Assembly: GCA_030640985.1 (NCBI GenBank)
Contig: DAOWII010000052.1
Coordinates: 1 to 33,702, forward strand
DNA from: Chromatiales bacterium
GTDB taxonomy: Bacteria; Pseudomonadota; Gammaproteobacteria; Thiohalomonadales; Thiohalomonadaceae
DNA: 33,702 bases
Reading direction: 5' to 3'
The notes under the pieces were generated by a model. The model had not been told where the DNA came from. It was given only the letters and a program-made list of their open reading frames with translations, and did no database searches. Of the stretch, positions 25,229-33,702 are shown one piece after another (within the stretch, counting starts at the first letter, position 1; every line of letters begins with the position of its first letter). A program made the translations under genes and the position numbers.

Positions 25229-26569
25229 TCACTTACCAATACAAAAACTAGTAAATATTTCACCCAAAAGATCGTCTGAGTGGAATTCACCGGTGATTTT
25301 CGACAGTGATTTCTGTGATTGGTGGAGATCCTCAGCCAACAACTCTCCGGAACTATAGGTTTCAAGCTGTTTTCGGCCATTTTCGAGGTACTGCTCAGCC
25401 TTATCGATGGCTTCCAGATGGCGGCGGCGGGCAATAAATCCGCCCTCACTAGCCTGATAACCCATTACAGCCTTAAGATGCTCACAAACCAGCCCCACTC
25501 CATCCCCTGTTTTTGCTGAAATTCTTATTTCTTTTCCCACTTTTATTTTATTTATGTCGGATTTTTCGGGACATAAATCCATTTTGTTCATAATTATGGT
25601 TATTGGCAGGTTTTTGGGCATTTTCTCAAGTATTTTCTGATCTTTTTCCGTAATACCCAGTCCTTCATCCACCACTAGCAACACCCGATCGGCGCGACTG
25701 ATCTCATCCCAGGCGCGGCGAATGCCTTCCTGCTCAATCTGATCGCCACTTTCTCTTAACCCGGCAGTATCTACTACGTGTACCGGCATGCCATCAATGT
25801 TGATCTCTTCCCGCAGTACATCGCGGGTAGTGCCCGGTATCTCAGTGACAATTGCTCGCTCCTGGCCAGCCAGGGCATTAAGCAAGCTGGATTTTCCCGC
25901 ATTGGGCTGACCGGCAATTACCAGAGTCATGCCCTCTTTTAATAAACAACCTTGTTTTGCAGCGACCTTGACTGCTGCCAACTGGCTTTGCACTTGTTCC
26001 AGGCGTTCCGCCACATTGCCCTCAGAAAGGAAGTCGATCTCTTCTTCTGGGAAGTCGATGGCCGATTCCACATAGATGCGCAACTCGATGAGCTTTTGCA
26101 CCAGTTCGTGAACCTGATGGGAAAATTCACCCTGCAATGAGCGCACCGCGGATCGGGCAGCCTGTTCCGAAGCACTGTCGATAAGATCAGCTATGGCCTC
26201 TGCCTGAGCCAGATCCAGTTTGCCATTAAGGAAGGCTCGCTCAGAAAACTCACCCGGTTGTGCGGCCCGAGCCCCCAATGCCAACACGGTCGAAAGCAAC
26301 ATATCTAGTACGACCGGACCCCCGTGGCCATGCAGCTCCAGTACGTCTTCACCGGTAAAGGAATGGGGGCAGGGAAAGTAGAGCGCGATGCCATTGTCGA
26401 TGACTTGACCGCCGGTATCCTTAAAGGGTAGATAATCCGCCTGGCGCGGTGCGGGACATCGACCCAGCACCTGGTTGGCAATATCCGCTGCCTTGTTGCC
26501 GGAAACCCGGATGATTCCCACCCCGCCGCGACCGGGAGGAGTAGCAACGGCGGCGATGGTCTCCGTCAT
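25229..26569 (-). CDS. mnmE: tRNA uridine-5-carboxymethylaminomethyl GTPase MnmE
   Basis: This 446-residue GTPase, with MnmG, modifies the wobble uridine (xm5U34) of several tRNAs. The N-terminal domain (1-118) starts [24 protein letters not shown] helical domain and an inserted G domain follow, with G1 GQPNAGKSS (220-228), the EIPGTTRD switch (about 244-250), DTAGLRES and NKMD. The C-terminus is FCIGK with the conserved Cys. All signature motifs are intact. It starts 6 nt after the yidC stop, and the order rpmH-rnpA-yidD-yidC-mnmE is standard. The usual next gene, mnmG, is absent from the window. Confidence 0.97.
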   Translation of the reverse strand: MTETIAAVATPPGRGGVGIIRVSGNKAADIANQVLGRCPAPRQADYLPFKDTGGQVIDNGIALYFPCPHSFTGEDVLELHGHGGPVVLDMLLSTVLALGARAAQPGEFSERAFLNGKLDLAQAEAIADLIDSASEQAARSAVRSLQGEFSHQVHELVQKLIELRIYVESAIDFPEEEIDFLSEGNVAERLEQVQSQLAAVKVAAKQGCLLKEGMTLVIAGQPNAGKSSLLNALAGQERAIVTEIPGTTRDVLREEINIDGMPVHVVDTAGLRESGDQIEQEGIRRAWDEISRADRVLLVVDEGLGITEKDQKILEKMPKNLPITIIMNKMDLCPEKSDINKIKVGKEIRISAKTGDGVGLVCEHLKAVMGYQASEGGFIARRRHLEAIDKAEQYLENGRKQLETYSSGELLAEDLHQSQKSLSKITGEFHSDDLLGEIFTSFCIGK

Positions 26570-26575
26570 GCCGTG

Positions 26576-28243
26576 CTACTTTTCTCCGCGCTCGATCTTG
26601 CGGGTGATGTACCACTGTTGAGCAATAGAGAGCGTATTATTAGCCACCCAGTAAAGCACCAGACCTGCCGGGAAGAAAGCAAAGAACACGGTAAAGATGA
26701 TAGGCAACATCATCATCACCTTGGCCTGGATGGGATCCAGGGGTGTCGGGTTGAGTTTGAACTGGATCAACATGGTGGCGCCCATGAGCAGCGGCAACAC
26801 GAAATATGGATCCGCCGACGACAAGTCATTGAGCCAAAGGATGAAATCGGCCTGACGAAGTTCCACACTTTCCAGCAATACCCAGTAGAGAGAGATAAAC
26901 ACAGGGATCTGCGCCAGGATAGGTAAACACCCACCCAATGGATTGATCTTCTCTTCTTTATACATGGTCATCATCGCGCGATTCAATGCTTCGCGATCAC
27001 TGCCATGGCGTTCCTTGATGGCCGCCAGCCGCGGCTGCAATTTACGCATATTAGCCATAGAACGGTAAGAGGTTTCAGAAAGCTTGTAGAAAGCCAACTT
27101 AATAAAGATGGTGAGAATAATGATTGACCAACCCCAATTTTTCACTACGCCATGGATCTTATCCAGCAACCAGAACAAAGGTTCTGCAATCAGGGTTAAG
27201 ATGCCATAGTCTACCGTCAGCTCCAGACCGGGAGCGACTTCTTCCAGGGAGTCCTGCAATTTCGGGCCTACATACAATTTTGCCTGAAGAGTTCCCGTTT
27301 CACCGGCAGCGATGGTGTTTTCCTGACCAATCATGCCAATAATATAACGGTTATTACCCGGTGATTTGCTGTAGTAATGGTTGCCTTCTTGCGCCGCGGG
27401 CACCCAGGCACCGAGGAAATAGTGCTGAATCATTGCTCCCCAGCCACCGGTAATATCCCGGGAAAAGGGCTTATCTGCCATGTCAGAAAAATCGATTTTT
27501 TCGTATTTCTCTTCCTCGCTGTACACAACGCCGCCGGTGTAGGTATACAGAAACATACTCTCCCGGCCGATTTCGCTACGCTGCAGCTGACGATACATAT
27601 GGCCCTTCCAGTCCTGGCCACTGTTATTTTTCAACTCATAGCGGACACCCACTTCATAACTGCCACGGTGAAAAGTGTAGATCTTGATGACTTGCACACC
27701 CTTGCCATCATTCCAGTACATGCGGACATCCAGTGTATCCTGACCGTCCGCGAGTGAGTACTCACTTTTGTTGGATGTGAATACTGCATGATGGTTAGGC
27801 GCCGCACTGCCTGGCATATTGGAAGAGGGCAACAGACCTGACTGTGCAATAAATACATCGGCACCACTATCATTCATCAAGCGAACCGGAACCTCGGGAT
27901 GATTCGCTTCTTTCGGATAATTCAGTAAATCTACCAGGCGTAGATCCCCACCCGTAGTATCGATTTCCGCATGGACCAAATCAGTATTGATACTGATCCG
28001 CTGACCGACCTTCATACCCGGTGCACTTGGCTGAGCACTTGGCGTATCGCTGTTACTCATTACCCCCTGAGTTGCTGTGGTTACAGTCGGTGCACTGGGT
28101 GTATCTTTGCTAATCTCCGCCTCGGTAGAACTGATCGCTGTAGGCTGTACTGGTTTTAGACCATAGTCTTCTTTCCATGCCTCCCAAAGCATTAGCAAGG
28201 TAAAGGACAAGGCCAACCAGAGAATTAATTTTTGGAAATCCAT
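26576..28243 (-). CDS. yidC: Membrane protein insertase YidC
   Basis: This 555-residue inner-membrane insertase works alone or with SecYEG. Helix 1 (about 5-20, LILWLALSFTLLMLWEAW) is followed by a Ser/Thr/Pro linker and the large periplasmic P1 domain (about 70-330). The conserved core has NWGWSIIILTIFIKLAFYKL, a coiled-coil hairpin with KINPLGGCLPILAQIPVF, and helices ending FPAGLVLYWVANNTLS. A Lys stands in the hydrophilic groove where E. coli YidC has Arg366. The gene is complete and begins 5 nt after yidD. Confidence 0.97.
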   Translation of the reverse strand: MDFQKLILWLALSFTLLMLWEAWKEDYGLKPVQPTAISSTEAEISKDTPSAPTVTTATQGVMSNSDTPSAQPSAPGMKVGQRISINTDLVHAEIDTTGGDLRLVDLLNYPKEANHPEVPVRLMNDSGADVFIAQSGLLPSSNMPGSAAPNHHAVFTSNKSEYSLADGQDTLDVRMYWNDGKGVQVIKIYTFHRGSYEVGVRYELKNNSGQDWKGHMYRQLQRSEIGRESMFLYTYTGGVVYSEEEKYEKIDFSDMADKPFSRDITGGWGAMIQHYFLGAWVPAAQEGNHYYSKSPGNNRYIIGMIGQENTIAAGETGTLQAKLYVGPKLQDSLEEVAPGLELTVDYGILTLIAEPLFWLLDKIHGVVKNWGWSIIILTIFIKLAFYKLSETSYRSMANMRKLQPRLAAIKERHGSDREALNRAMMTMYKEEKINPLGGCLPILAQIPVFISLYWVLLESVELRQADFILWLNDLSSADPYFVLPLLMGATMLIQFKLNPTPLDPIQAKVMMMLPIIFTVFFAFFPAGLVLYWVANNTLSIAQQWYITRKIERGEK

Positions 28244-28248
28244 CAGTT

Positions 28249-28470
28249 TTAATCTTTCTTTTCAGGTACGGGATCAAAGCCACCTTCATGCCAGGGGTGA
28301 CAACGGGATAAACGGCGCACGGTTAACCAGGAACCGCTAAATACACCATGATTTTGTATTGCCTGTTGAGCATAACAGGAACAGCTGGGATGAAAGCGAC
28401 AGTTATTTCCCAGGAAAGGACTCACAAGAGAACGATAGACACTAATTAACAGGATGAAGAATTTTCGCAT
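28249..28470 (-). CDS. yidD: Membrane protein insertion efficiency factor YidD
   Basis: This small membrane-associated protein aids YidC-dependent insertion. It contains the family core: [29 protein letters not shown] and [19 protein letters not shown], with the conserved cysteines. I chose the ATG at 28470 ([12 protein letters not shown]), giving 73 residues and a 25-nt overlap with rnpA. The track start at 28491 adds seven residues with no homology expected. It lies between rnpA and yidC in the standard order. Confidence 0.93.
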   Translation of the reverse strand: MRKFFILLISVYRSLVSPFLGNNCRFHPSCSCYAQQAIQNHGVFSGSWLTVRRLSRCHPWHEGGFDPVPEKKD

Positions 28471-28856
28471 TTTTTCGCCAATCTCTGCCACTGTTGCTCC
28501 AGGGTTAGATGTAACTCAGCGTTTTCGATCCTGGCTATGCCCACACGACTCAATATTACGATATCAAGGGATCCTATTGCCTGTTGATGCAGGCGAAAAT
28601 TTTCCCGGATACGTCGCTTGATTCGATTTCGACCAACGGCCGTTTTTACATGCTTCTTGGAAATAGCCAGACCCAGACGCGGGTGACCTAATTCATTTTT
28701 CCTGCTCAGCAAGGTCAGGTACTGATTGCCTACCCGGCAAGATTCATCAAATACCCGTTTAAACTCAGCTGGCTTCAGCAGTCGTAGCTGTCGTGGAAAA
28801 GCTTTTGTATCTGAGGGGTTTTGACTTCCCTGCAGGTCTCCGCCACGACTAGCCAA
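28446..28856 (-). CDS. rnpA: Ribonuclease P protein component
   Basis: This basic protein is the cofactor of the RNase P ribozyme, which removes tRNA 5' leaders. The conserved start [17 protein letters not shown] (about 21-37) and the RNA-binding signature [16 protein letters not shown] (about 73-88) are present. The frame begins at TTG (28856), 12 nt after the rpmH stop; no ATG or GTG exists before the conserved region, so a TTG start is required or the start is otherwise atypical. Its 3' end overlaps yidD by 25 nt. The C-terminus is slightly extended (136 residues against about 119 in E. coli). Confidence 0.95.
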   Translation of the reverse strand: MASRGGDLQGSQNPSDTKAFPRQLRLLKPAEFKRVFDESCRVGNQYLTLLSRKNELGHPRLGLAISKKHVKTAVGRNRIKRRIRENFRLHQQAIGSLDIVILSRVGIARIENAELHLTLEQQWQRLAKKCENSSSC

Positions 28857-28868
28857 GATCTCAGGGTA

Positions 28869-29003
28869 TCAAGCGCTCAGTCGGGCACGACCCTTGGCAC
28901 GACGGGCTTTGATTATTGCGCGACCACCTTTGGTGGCCATACGCGCACGAAAACCATGGGTACGCTTACGCTTGAGATTACTGGGTTGGAACGTCCTCTT
29001 CAT
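28869..29003 (-). CDS. rpmH: 50S ribosomal protein L34
   Basis: This 44-residue ORF is too short for the ORF track. It translates as [20 protein letters not shown] at the start, then an Arg/Lys-rich [19 protein letters not shown] region and ends RLSA. This is the full L34 sequence pattern and length. L34 is a basic protein of the large ribosomal subunit. The gene opens the leftward rpmH-rnpA-yidD-yidC-mnmE run, as in most bacteria, and is divergent from dnaA. Confidence 0.97.
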   Translation of the reverse strand: MKRTFQPSNLKRKRTHGFRARMATKGGRAIIKARRAKGRARLSA

Positions 29004-29081
29004 TACAGCACCTGATAAATTTCAAATAAATATTAAACACTATGCGAAACGCAACCAGCACTCCGCGGAAAAAAGAGGAGA

Positions 29082-29111
29082 AAGATACTTCGATCAAGGG
29101 GTTAATGTCAA
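29082..29111 (-). promoter_or_regulatory. Candidate rpmH operon promoter
   Basis: Reading leftward, a perfect -35 hexamer TTGACA (29106-29111) is followed after 18 nt by TATCTT (29082-29087), which matches TATAAT at four of six positions. The predicted start would leave a leader of about 70 nt before the rpmH ATG. This is the best sigma-70-like match in the gap. Confidence 0.45.
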
Positions 29112-29317
29112 TGAAAATAACGCTTTTCAGCACTAAACAAGTATATCCAGCAATATAATACATGGTGTAATTTTATTAGTCTTTTCATTCATGACACCTT
29201 TATGGGGCATAACGCACCCCGCCTCAATCTGAGCACTGGTCCAAAATACCAATATGCAGGCATTTAGCTCCCTTTCTGGATTACAATTTCTGCTCTTCAA
29301 AAATACTCTCTAAAGGG

Positions 29318-29326
29318 TGTGGATAA
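29318..29326 (-). promoter_or_regulatory. DnaA box upstream of dnaA
   Basis: TGTGGATAA is the exact complement of the consensus DnaA box TTATCCACA. It lies 83 nt before the dnaA start, where such boxes usually give autoregulation of dnaA. Confidence 0.75.
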
Positions 29327-29408
29327 CTTTTCCCAAGATCGTTAGACTGAGCTTCTTTTCTGTTATTCAATTGTACAGATAACCCACTCCTATGAGGCTT
29401 TACCGCTT

Positions 29409-30749
29409 GTGACTAGCCCCCTGTGGCAAAAATGCCTGAAATGGTTGGAGGATGAACTATCCCCTCAACAATTCAATACCTGGATTCGCCCTCTTCAAGC
29501 GGTGGAAGACGATGGTGTATTGCGCCTGCTCGCGCCTAACCGCTTCGTACTAGACTGGGTAAATGAGCATTTTCATGAGCGTATTAGTAGTATTGCCGAT
29601 CAGAACTCCGATGGACGTGAACTGACAGTGCTGGTTGAAGTGGGTAGTAAGGCCCCTCCTCCCAAACCAGAAAAAACTGAACCCGTTCACAAAGAACCCC
29701 TTCCCCCTGGCAAGAAATCTAGCGAAAGACGCAATACCATTAACCCAAATTCCACCTTCGAGGCTTTCGTAGCAGGTAAATCCAATCAACTGGCCCGTGC
29801 TGCAGCCCAACAAGTAGCCGAAAACCCCGGGCTTGGATATAACCCTTTATTTATTTATGGTGGTGTCGGCCTGGGTAAAACTCATTTGATGCATGCTGTG
29901 GGTAACATGATCCTGCAACACCGCCCGAATGCCAACGTGGTATATCTGCACTCTGAACGATTTGTCGCAGATATGGTTAAAGCACTGCAACACAATGCTA
30001 TTAACGAATTCAAACGTTACTATCGTACCGTTGATGCCTTACTTATTGATGATATTCAATTTTTTGCTGGTAAAGAACGCTCACAGGAAGAGTTTTTCCA
30101 CACATTTAACGCCTTACTGGAAGGTCAATCACAAATCATTCTTACCTGTGATCGTTACCCAAAAGAAGTACAGGGCCTGGAAGAAAGACTTAAATCCCGC
30201 TTTGGCTGGGGACTCACCGTCGCCATTGAACCTCCTGAACTGGAAACTCGTGTTGCTATTCTGAAAAGTAAAGCCGCTCAATCCAATATAGACTTACCCA
30301 ATGATGTGGCTTTTCTTATCGCCCAGGGGATTCGCTCTAACATCCGTGAGCTTGAAGGTGCACTACGCCGGGTTATTGCCAACGCTCACTTTACTGGTAA
30401 ACCGATCACCCTCGAGTTTGCCAAAGAAGCTCTCAGAGACTTGCTTGCCTTACAATCTAAATTAATTAGTATCGAAAATATCCAGAAGACTGTTGCAGAA
30501 TATTATAAGATTCGAGTAGCAGATTTACTTTCCAAGCGACGCCCTCGTTCAATTGCCAGACCACGACAACTGGCAATGGCGCTAGCCAAGGAATTAACCA
30601 ATCATAGTTTGCCAGAAATTGGCGATGCTTTTGGCGGTCGGGATCATACAACGGTGTTACATGCTTGTCGGAAAATTCAAGAGTTAAAAGAGAGCGATCA
30701 ACGGATAACTGAAGACTATGCCAACCTGTTGAGAACTCTGTCGACATAG
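29409..30749 (+). CDS. dnaA: Chromosomal replication initiator protein DnaA
   Basis: This 446-residue initiator has domain I (about 1-85, beginning [18 protein letters not shown]), a short charged linker (about 85-110), and AAA+ domain III with Walker [10 protein letters not shown] (151-159) and Walker [10 protein letters not shown] (about 211-219). Domain IV ends in the DnaA-box-binding signature [14 protein letters not shown]. The start is GTG at 29409, with GAGG about 11 nt upstream. A DnaA box lies upstream and several lie downstream in the gap to dnaN. It is the first gene of the rightward dnaA-dnaN-recF-gyrB order. Confidence 0.98.
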   Translation: MTSPLWQKCLKWLEDELSPQQFNTWIRPLQAVEDDGVLRLLAPNRFVLDWVNEHFHERISSIADQNSDGRELTVLVEVGSKAPPPKPEKTEPVHKEPLPPGKKSSERRNTINPNSTFEAFVAGKSNQLARAAAQQVAENPGLGYNPLFIYGGVGLGKTHLMHAVGNMILQHRPNANVVYLHSERFVADMVKALQHNAINEFKRYYRTVDALLIDDIQFFAGKERSQEEFFHTFNALLEGQSQIILTCDRYPKEVQGLEERLKSRFGWGLTVAIEPPELETRVAILKSKAAQSNIDLPNDVAFLIAQGIRSNIRELEGALRRVIANAHFTGKPITLEFAKEALRDLLALQSKLISIENIQKTVAEYYKIRVADLLSKRRPRSIARPRQLAMALAKELTNHSLPEIGDAFGGRDHTTVLHACRKIQELKESDQRITEDYANLLRTLST

Positions 30750-30972
30750 TCTGTATAAACCTGTGGATAATACTGTGGACTTATTTAATCTAAATATACA
30801 CACATGTTACCCACAGAAAAGTAAGTGCCTTTACACAGAGTTGTGGGCAACTTATTACAAAGTAACTTATTGATTTTACTACTAAAAGTGTGTTTAATCA
30901 CATACTCACAGGACTAGTAGTAATAATAATAAGTTTTATATATATATATTTAATAATAATCAGGAACACATA
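30750..30972 (+). other. oriC: Putative chromosomal origin oriC (dnaA-dnaN gap)
   Basis: These 223 bp hold a perfect DnaA box (30762-30770, TGTGGATAA), a one-mismatch box TTACCCACA (30807-30815), and two-mismatch boxes TGTGGGCAA (30842-30850), TGTGTTTAA (30889-30897) and TTAATCACA (30894-30902). Six trinucleotide repeats and a TA-rich tract follow before dnaN. Clustered boxes beside an AT-rich element between dnaA and dnaN is a common oriC layout. Whether replication starts here is inference. Confidence 0.75.
30902..30950 (+). promoter_or_regulatory. DnaA-trio basal unwinding element and AT-rich tract
   Basis: ATACTCACA (30902-30910, six of nine matches to a DnaA box) is followed by GGAC, then TAG TAG TAA TAA TAA TAA (30915-30932), then GTTTTATATATATATATT. 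The order box, GC-containing spacer, trio repeats, AT-rich tract equals the DnaA-trio unwinding module described in Bacillus subtilis and many other bacteria. All positions are read directly from sequence; the function is inferred. Confidence 0.65.
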
Positions 30973-32073
30973 ATGAAATTCCGGATTTCCAGAGAAGATT
31001 TACTTAAACCACTTCAAATGGTCAGTAGCGTTGTCGAGAAAAGACAAACATTACCTATTTTATCTAATGTGTTTGTTCAAGCTGAAAAAGGCAAACTAAC
31101 CCTGGTAGGTACTGATCTTGAAGTCGAGCTAATGGCTGTGACTTCTTTACAGGATGCAGAAGATGGGGATATCACTCTACCGGCACGTAAATTTGTTGAT
31201 ATCTGTCGGACACTTCCTGAAGAAGCAGATATTACTATCAGTGTGAACGATGCTAAGGCAACGGTACGATCAGGCCGTAGTCGATTTACTTTGGCTACTT
31301 TGCCTGCCTCTGAATATCCTGCTGCTGAAAATGTTACCGGAGCTTTTGAGTTTAGTGTTGAGCAAAAAGATCTAAAAAAACTTCTGGAACAAACACAATT
31401 TTGTATGGCTAATCAGGATGTACGTTATTACTTAAATGGTCTTCTATTCGAAGTGGATAGTAAAACATTGAGAACTGTTGCTACAGATGGTCATAGACTT
31501 GCCCTGTGTGAGACTACTTCTACTGCAAATAGTAGCGAAAAAAAGCAAGTAATCATTCCTCGTAAAGGTGTTGTTGAACTGAGTCGTTTGTTAAGCGATA
31601 GCGATGGTAGCTGTGATATTAAATTTAATAATAACCAGATTAAGTTTAGTCTGGATGGCGTTACCTTAACTTCAAAGCTTATAGATGGCCGCTTTCCTGA
31701 TTATGATCGGGTTATTCCTTCAGAGGCGCCTCAGACAATAATCGCTGATCGGGAAACTCTTCGCCAGGCTTTAGTTCGTGCTTCCATTCTCTCTAATGAA
31801 AAGTATCGTGGTATTCGTCTGCAGCTGGAAAATAACCGAATTCGGGCCTTTGTGAATAATCCTGAACAGGAAGAAGCTGAAGAAGAAATTGAAGTTCAGT
31901 ATCAGGGAGATGAATTTGAGATAGGTTTTAATGTCTCTTACCTGTTGGATGCACTTAATGCAGTCAAACAGGATCAGGTTGAGCTTTCCATGATTGATGC
32001 TAATAGCAGTTGTCGTATTAAAGGGGTTGGTGACGATTCCAGTCAATATGTCGTCATGCCCATGCGTTTGTAA
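30973..32073 (+). CDS. dnaN: DNA polymerase III beta subunit (sliding clamp)
   Basis: This is a 366-residue clamp protein, the same length as E. coli DnaN. It has three successive clamp domains (about 1-120, 125-245, 246-366). Recognisable segments are MKFRISREDLLKPLQMVSSVVEKRQTLPIL, LATDGHRLALCE-like VATDGHRLALCE, and the C-terminal YVVMPMRL that forms part of the partner-binding pocket. AGGA lies 7 nt before the ATG. The clamp encircles DNA and tethers polymerase III. It follows the oriC gap and precedes recF by 12 nt. Confidence 0.98.
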   Translation: MKFRISREDLLKPLQMVSSVVEKRQTLPILSNVFVQAEKGKLTLVGTDLEVELMAVTSLQDAEDGDITLPARKFVDICRTLPEEADITISVNDAKATVRSGRSRFTLATLPASEYPAAENVTGAFEFSVEQKDLKKLLEQTQFCMANQDVRYYLNGLLFEVDSKTLRTVATDGHRLALCETTSTANSSEKKQVIIPRKGVVELSRLLSDSDGSCDIKFNNNQIKFSLDGVTLTSKLIDGRFPDYDRVIPSEAPQTIIADRETLRQALVRASILSNEKYRGIRLQLENNRIRAFVNNPEQEEAEEEIEVQYQGDEFEIGFNVSYLLDALNAVKQDQVELSMIDANSSCRIKGVGDDSSQYVVMPMRL

Positions 32074-32085
32074 TTTACTAACAAA

Positions 32086-33162
32086 ATGAAGCTCAAAGGT
32101 CTGAAAGTTAAAGACCTGCGCAACCTCGCAGAGGTTAATCTTGACCTCTGCCCTCACCTTAATGTCATTCTGGGTCTAAATGGTAGTGGTAAGACCAGTT
32201 TGCTTGAGGGTATCCACCTTGTCAGTTTGGCCCGATCTTTCCGTACTCAGCAAAACCGTCCTTTAGTAAGGCATGGAACCAATGAATTAACGGTCTTTGC
32301 TCTTATTGAGAGTCCATCAGGTGTACACAAACTTGGTGTACGTAAAAATAGTAAAGGTGAAACAGCCCTTCGCCTGGATGGGCAAAAGGCTAAAAACAGC
32401 TCTGCTCTGGCTTCTTTGCTACCTATTCAACTGATTACCCCCTCTAGTCACGAGTTGCTTGAAAGTGGCCGAAAACAACGGCGGGCTTTTATAGACTGGT
32501 CATTGTTTCACGTGAAACATGATTATCTTGAGTTATGGCAACGATATGTACGGACGGTTAGACAGCGAAATGCCGCTTTACATCAATCACAACAGGCAGC
32601 CATTGTCTGGAATGAAGCACTACTTAAGTATGGTGAGGAAATTAACAGGGAACGGCAGCAGTTTGTGGTGAGCTTTTCAATGCTGGTTGCACCCTATATT
32701 CAGCAGTTACTGGATAATATAAGTATTGAATTTGATTACTACCCTGGGTGGGCCAAAGGGAAAGATTTTTCGCAGGCGCTTGCTGATAGTCAGGAAAGTG
32801 AAAAATCTATGGGATATACGACCGTTGGCCCTCACCGGGCTGATTTACGCATTCGAATAGATAAACATCCAGCGATTGAAATACTGTCCAGGGGGCAACA
32901 AAAGCTCCTGGTATGTGCAATGCGTTTGGCTCAACTTGAACATCTTAGGCTAGAAACAGGTAAAACCGGGGTGGTTTTAATTGATGACCTACCTTCCGAG
33001 CTGGATAGCGAGCATCGTTCACGACTGCTGTCTTTGCTGGAGAAGACAGGTGCGCAGGTATTTGTAACTGCAACTGAGTCAGAGCTTATTGATACCACTG
33101 TCTGGCCTGCAGTAAAGGTGTTTCACGTGGAACATGGACAGGTGAAAGAAGTGGTACAATAG
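32086..33162 (+). CDS. recF: DNA replication and repair protein RecF
   Basis: This 358-residue SMC-like ATPase loads RecA at gaps with RecO and RecR. Walker A GLNGSGKT (30-37), the LSRGQQKLL signature and Walker [13 protein letters not shown] near the C-terminus are present. The N-terminal [16 protein letters not shown] is typical. No Shine-Dalgarno is visible before the ATG, so translation may depend on coupling to dnaN (12-nt gap). Two ParB-type palindromes lie within the reading frame and encode FHVKH and FHVEH. The order dnaN-recF-gyrB is standard. Confidence 0.97.
   Translation: MKLKGLKVKDLRNLAEVNLDLCPHLNVILGLNGSGKTSLLEGIHLVSLARSFRTQQNRPLVRHGTNELTVFALIESPSGVHKLGVRKNSKGETALRLDGQKAKNSSALASLLPIQLITPSSHELLESGRKQRRAFIDWSLFHVKHDYLELWQRYVRTVRQRNAALHQSQQAAIVWNEALLKYGEEINRERQQFVVSFSMLVAPYIQQLLDNISIEFDYYPGWAKGKDFSQALADSQESEKSMGYTTVGPHRADLRIRIDKHPAIEILSRGQQKLLVCAMRLAQLEHLRLETGKTGVVLIDDLPSELDSEHRSRLLSLLEKTGAQVFVTATESELIDTTVWPAVKVFHVEHGQVKEVVQ
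32504..32519. promoter_or_regulatory. parS: parS site 1 (within recF)
   Basis: TGTTTCACGTGAAACA is a perfect 16-bp palindrome identical to the bacterial parS consensus bound by ParB/Spo0J. It lies about 1.7 kb from the putative oriC. No parA or parB gene is in the window. Confidence 0.85.
33119..33134. promoter_or_regulatory. parS: parS site 2 (end of recF)
   Basis: TGTTTCACGTGGAACA matches the parS palindrome except for G in place of A at the first base right of CACGTG (GGAACA instead of GAAACA). ParB sites with GTTCCACGTGGAAC and GTTTCACGTGAAAC arms are both known, so this mixed-arm site is plausible. It lies 615 bp from site 1. Confidence 0.7.
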
Positions 33163-33185
33163 AGGGTCAAAGGTGGAGTACATTT

Positions 33186-33702
33186 ATGTCTGAGCAATAC
33201 GATTCAACTCAAATCAAGGTTCTTAAAGGTCTGGATGCTGTTCGCAAGCGTCCCGGTATGTATATTGGTGATACCGATGATGGTACCGGCCTGCACCACA
33301 TGGTGTTTGAAGTGGTTGATAATTCCATCGATGAAGCCTTAGCTGGTCACTGTAGTCAGATTGATGTGGTCATCCATAGCGATAATTCCGTTACTGTGGG
33401 TGACAATGGTCGAGGCATCCCCGTTGATATTCATGAAGAAGAGGGTCGTTCTGCTGCAGAAGTCATTATGACTGTACTCCATGCGGGCGGAAAATTTGAC
33501 AGTAACTCCTATAAAGTTTCCGGTGGTTTGCATGGCGTAGGTGTTTCGGTGGTGAACGCCCTTTCAACCACCTTAAAGTTAACTGTTAAGCGCAATGGCA
33601 AGCTGCACCAGGAAGAAGATACCCACGGCGAACAAATGGCGCCACTGGCAGTGATTGGCGAGACCAACTACACTGGAACCGGGGTTCGTTTTTGGCCAAG
33701 CC
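33186..33702 (+). CDS. gyrB: DNA gyrase subunit B (N-terminal part, cut by window edge)
   Basis: The frame is open from the ATG at 33186 to the window end (172 codons) and is absent from the ORF track. GGTGGAG lies about 8 nt upstream. The GHKL ATPase domain shows [33 protein letters not shown] (with the catalytic Glu and Mg-binding Asn), DNGRGIPV and [15 protein letters not shown]. Gyrase B supplies the ATPase that drives negative supercoiling with GyrA. The later domains lie outside the window. The start follows recF by 23 nt. Confidence 0.97.
   Translation, partial: MSEQYDSTQIKVLKGLDAVRKRPGMYIGDTDDGTGLHHMVFEVVDNSIDEALAGHCSQIDVVIHSDNSVTVGDNGRGIPVDIHEEEGRSAAEVIMTVLHAGGKFDSNSYKVSGGLHGVGVSVVNALSTTLKLTVKRNGKLHQEEDTHGEQMAPLAVIGETNYTGTGVRFWPS

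Larger units (their letters stand above)
29004..29408. other. rpmH-dnaA intergenic region
   Basis: This 405-bp divergent gap carries a candidate rpmH promoter on the - strand and one perfect DnaA box 83 nt before dnaA. I see no further ORF with support. The middle part (about 29130-29300) shows no recognised element beyond a weak GGGGCATAACGCACCCC stem. Confidence 0.7.

Noticed and set aside
28978-29163. 61-residue leftward ORF overlapping the rpmH start
   Set aside because: No Shine-Dalgarno or recognisable domain, and it runs into rpmH in another frame; the rpmH promoter candidate lies within it.
30774-30782. TGTGGACTT as an additional DnaA box
   Set aside because: Two core mismatches at the A/T end (AAGTCCACA) make it weaker than the other boxes; not counted.
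1-33702. CRISPR arrays, tRNA/rRNA genes, insertion sequences or prophage genes
   Set aside because: I read through all gaps and ORFs and found no direct-repeat array with spacers, no cloverleaf-like sequence, and no transposase, integrase or phage structural protein.

Overview
The window is chromosomal DNA from a gammaproteobacterium and carries the replication-origin neighbourhood. The order mnmE-yidC-yidD-rnpA-rpmH (leftward) and dnaA-dnaN-recF-gyrB (rightward) is the classic oriC arrangement of this class. The mtgA, cytochrome b561/YceI and MoxR-DUF58-TgpA loci fit the same class. I cannot name the genus from sequence alone. Base composition is moderate, with AT-richer stretches at about 22.2-25.2 kb and around dnaN.

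Layout. 1-0.9 kb: a leftward pair, a truncated repeat-bearing protein of unknown function and a small exported protein. 1.0-6.2 kb: a beta-CASP metallo-beta-lactamase RNase-like protein downstream of a SERCA-like P-type ATPase, divergent from a CaCA-family Na+/Ca2+ antiporter; together these look like a Ca2+ export locus. 6.2-12.0 kb: a leftward run of mtgA, a triple-cluster CDGSH protein, YceI with cytochrome b561, a class I glutamine amidotransferase with DUF924, a HIT protein, a DUF2905 protein and a CPA2 antiporter. 12.2-16.3 kb: a SprA-related putative metalloprotease, a YdcH/DUF465 protein, a macro-like protein, an Na+/alanine symporter and an exported unknown. 16.4-20.3 kb: the MoxR-DUF58-transglutaminase operon. 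20.3-21.0 kb: sixA translationally coupled to a small membrane protein. 21.1-24.9 kb: a glycan cassette (methyltransferase, GtrA flippase, GtrB-like glycosyltransferase, and a convergent GT-C/TPR membrane protein). 25.2-33.7 kb: the origin region.

The most interesting non-coding signals are at the origin. The dnaA-dnaN gap holds a perfect DnaA box, several imperfect boxes, and a six-repeat DnaA-trio (TAG TAG TAA TAA TAA TAA) leading into a TA-rich unwinding tract. This matches the basal unwinding system described in Bacillus. recF contains two ParB-type parS palindromes, one perfect and one with a single arm change. The rpmH gene (44 aa), missing from the ORF track, is annotated here, as are the truncated first gene and the start of gyrB.

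I saw no tRNA, rRNA, CRISPR array, insertion sequence or prophage. The glycan cassette sits where mnmG-rsmG-parAB usually follow mnmE, so the origin synteny is broken on that side.
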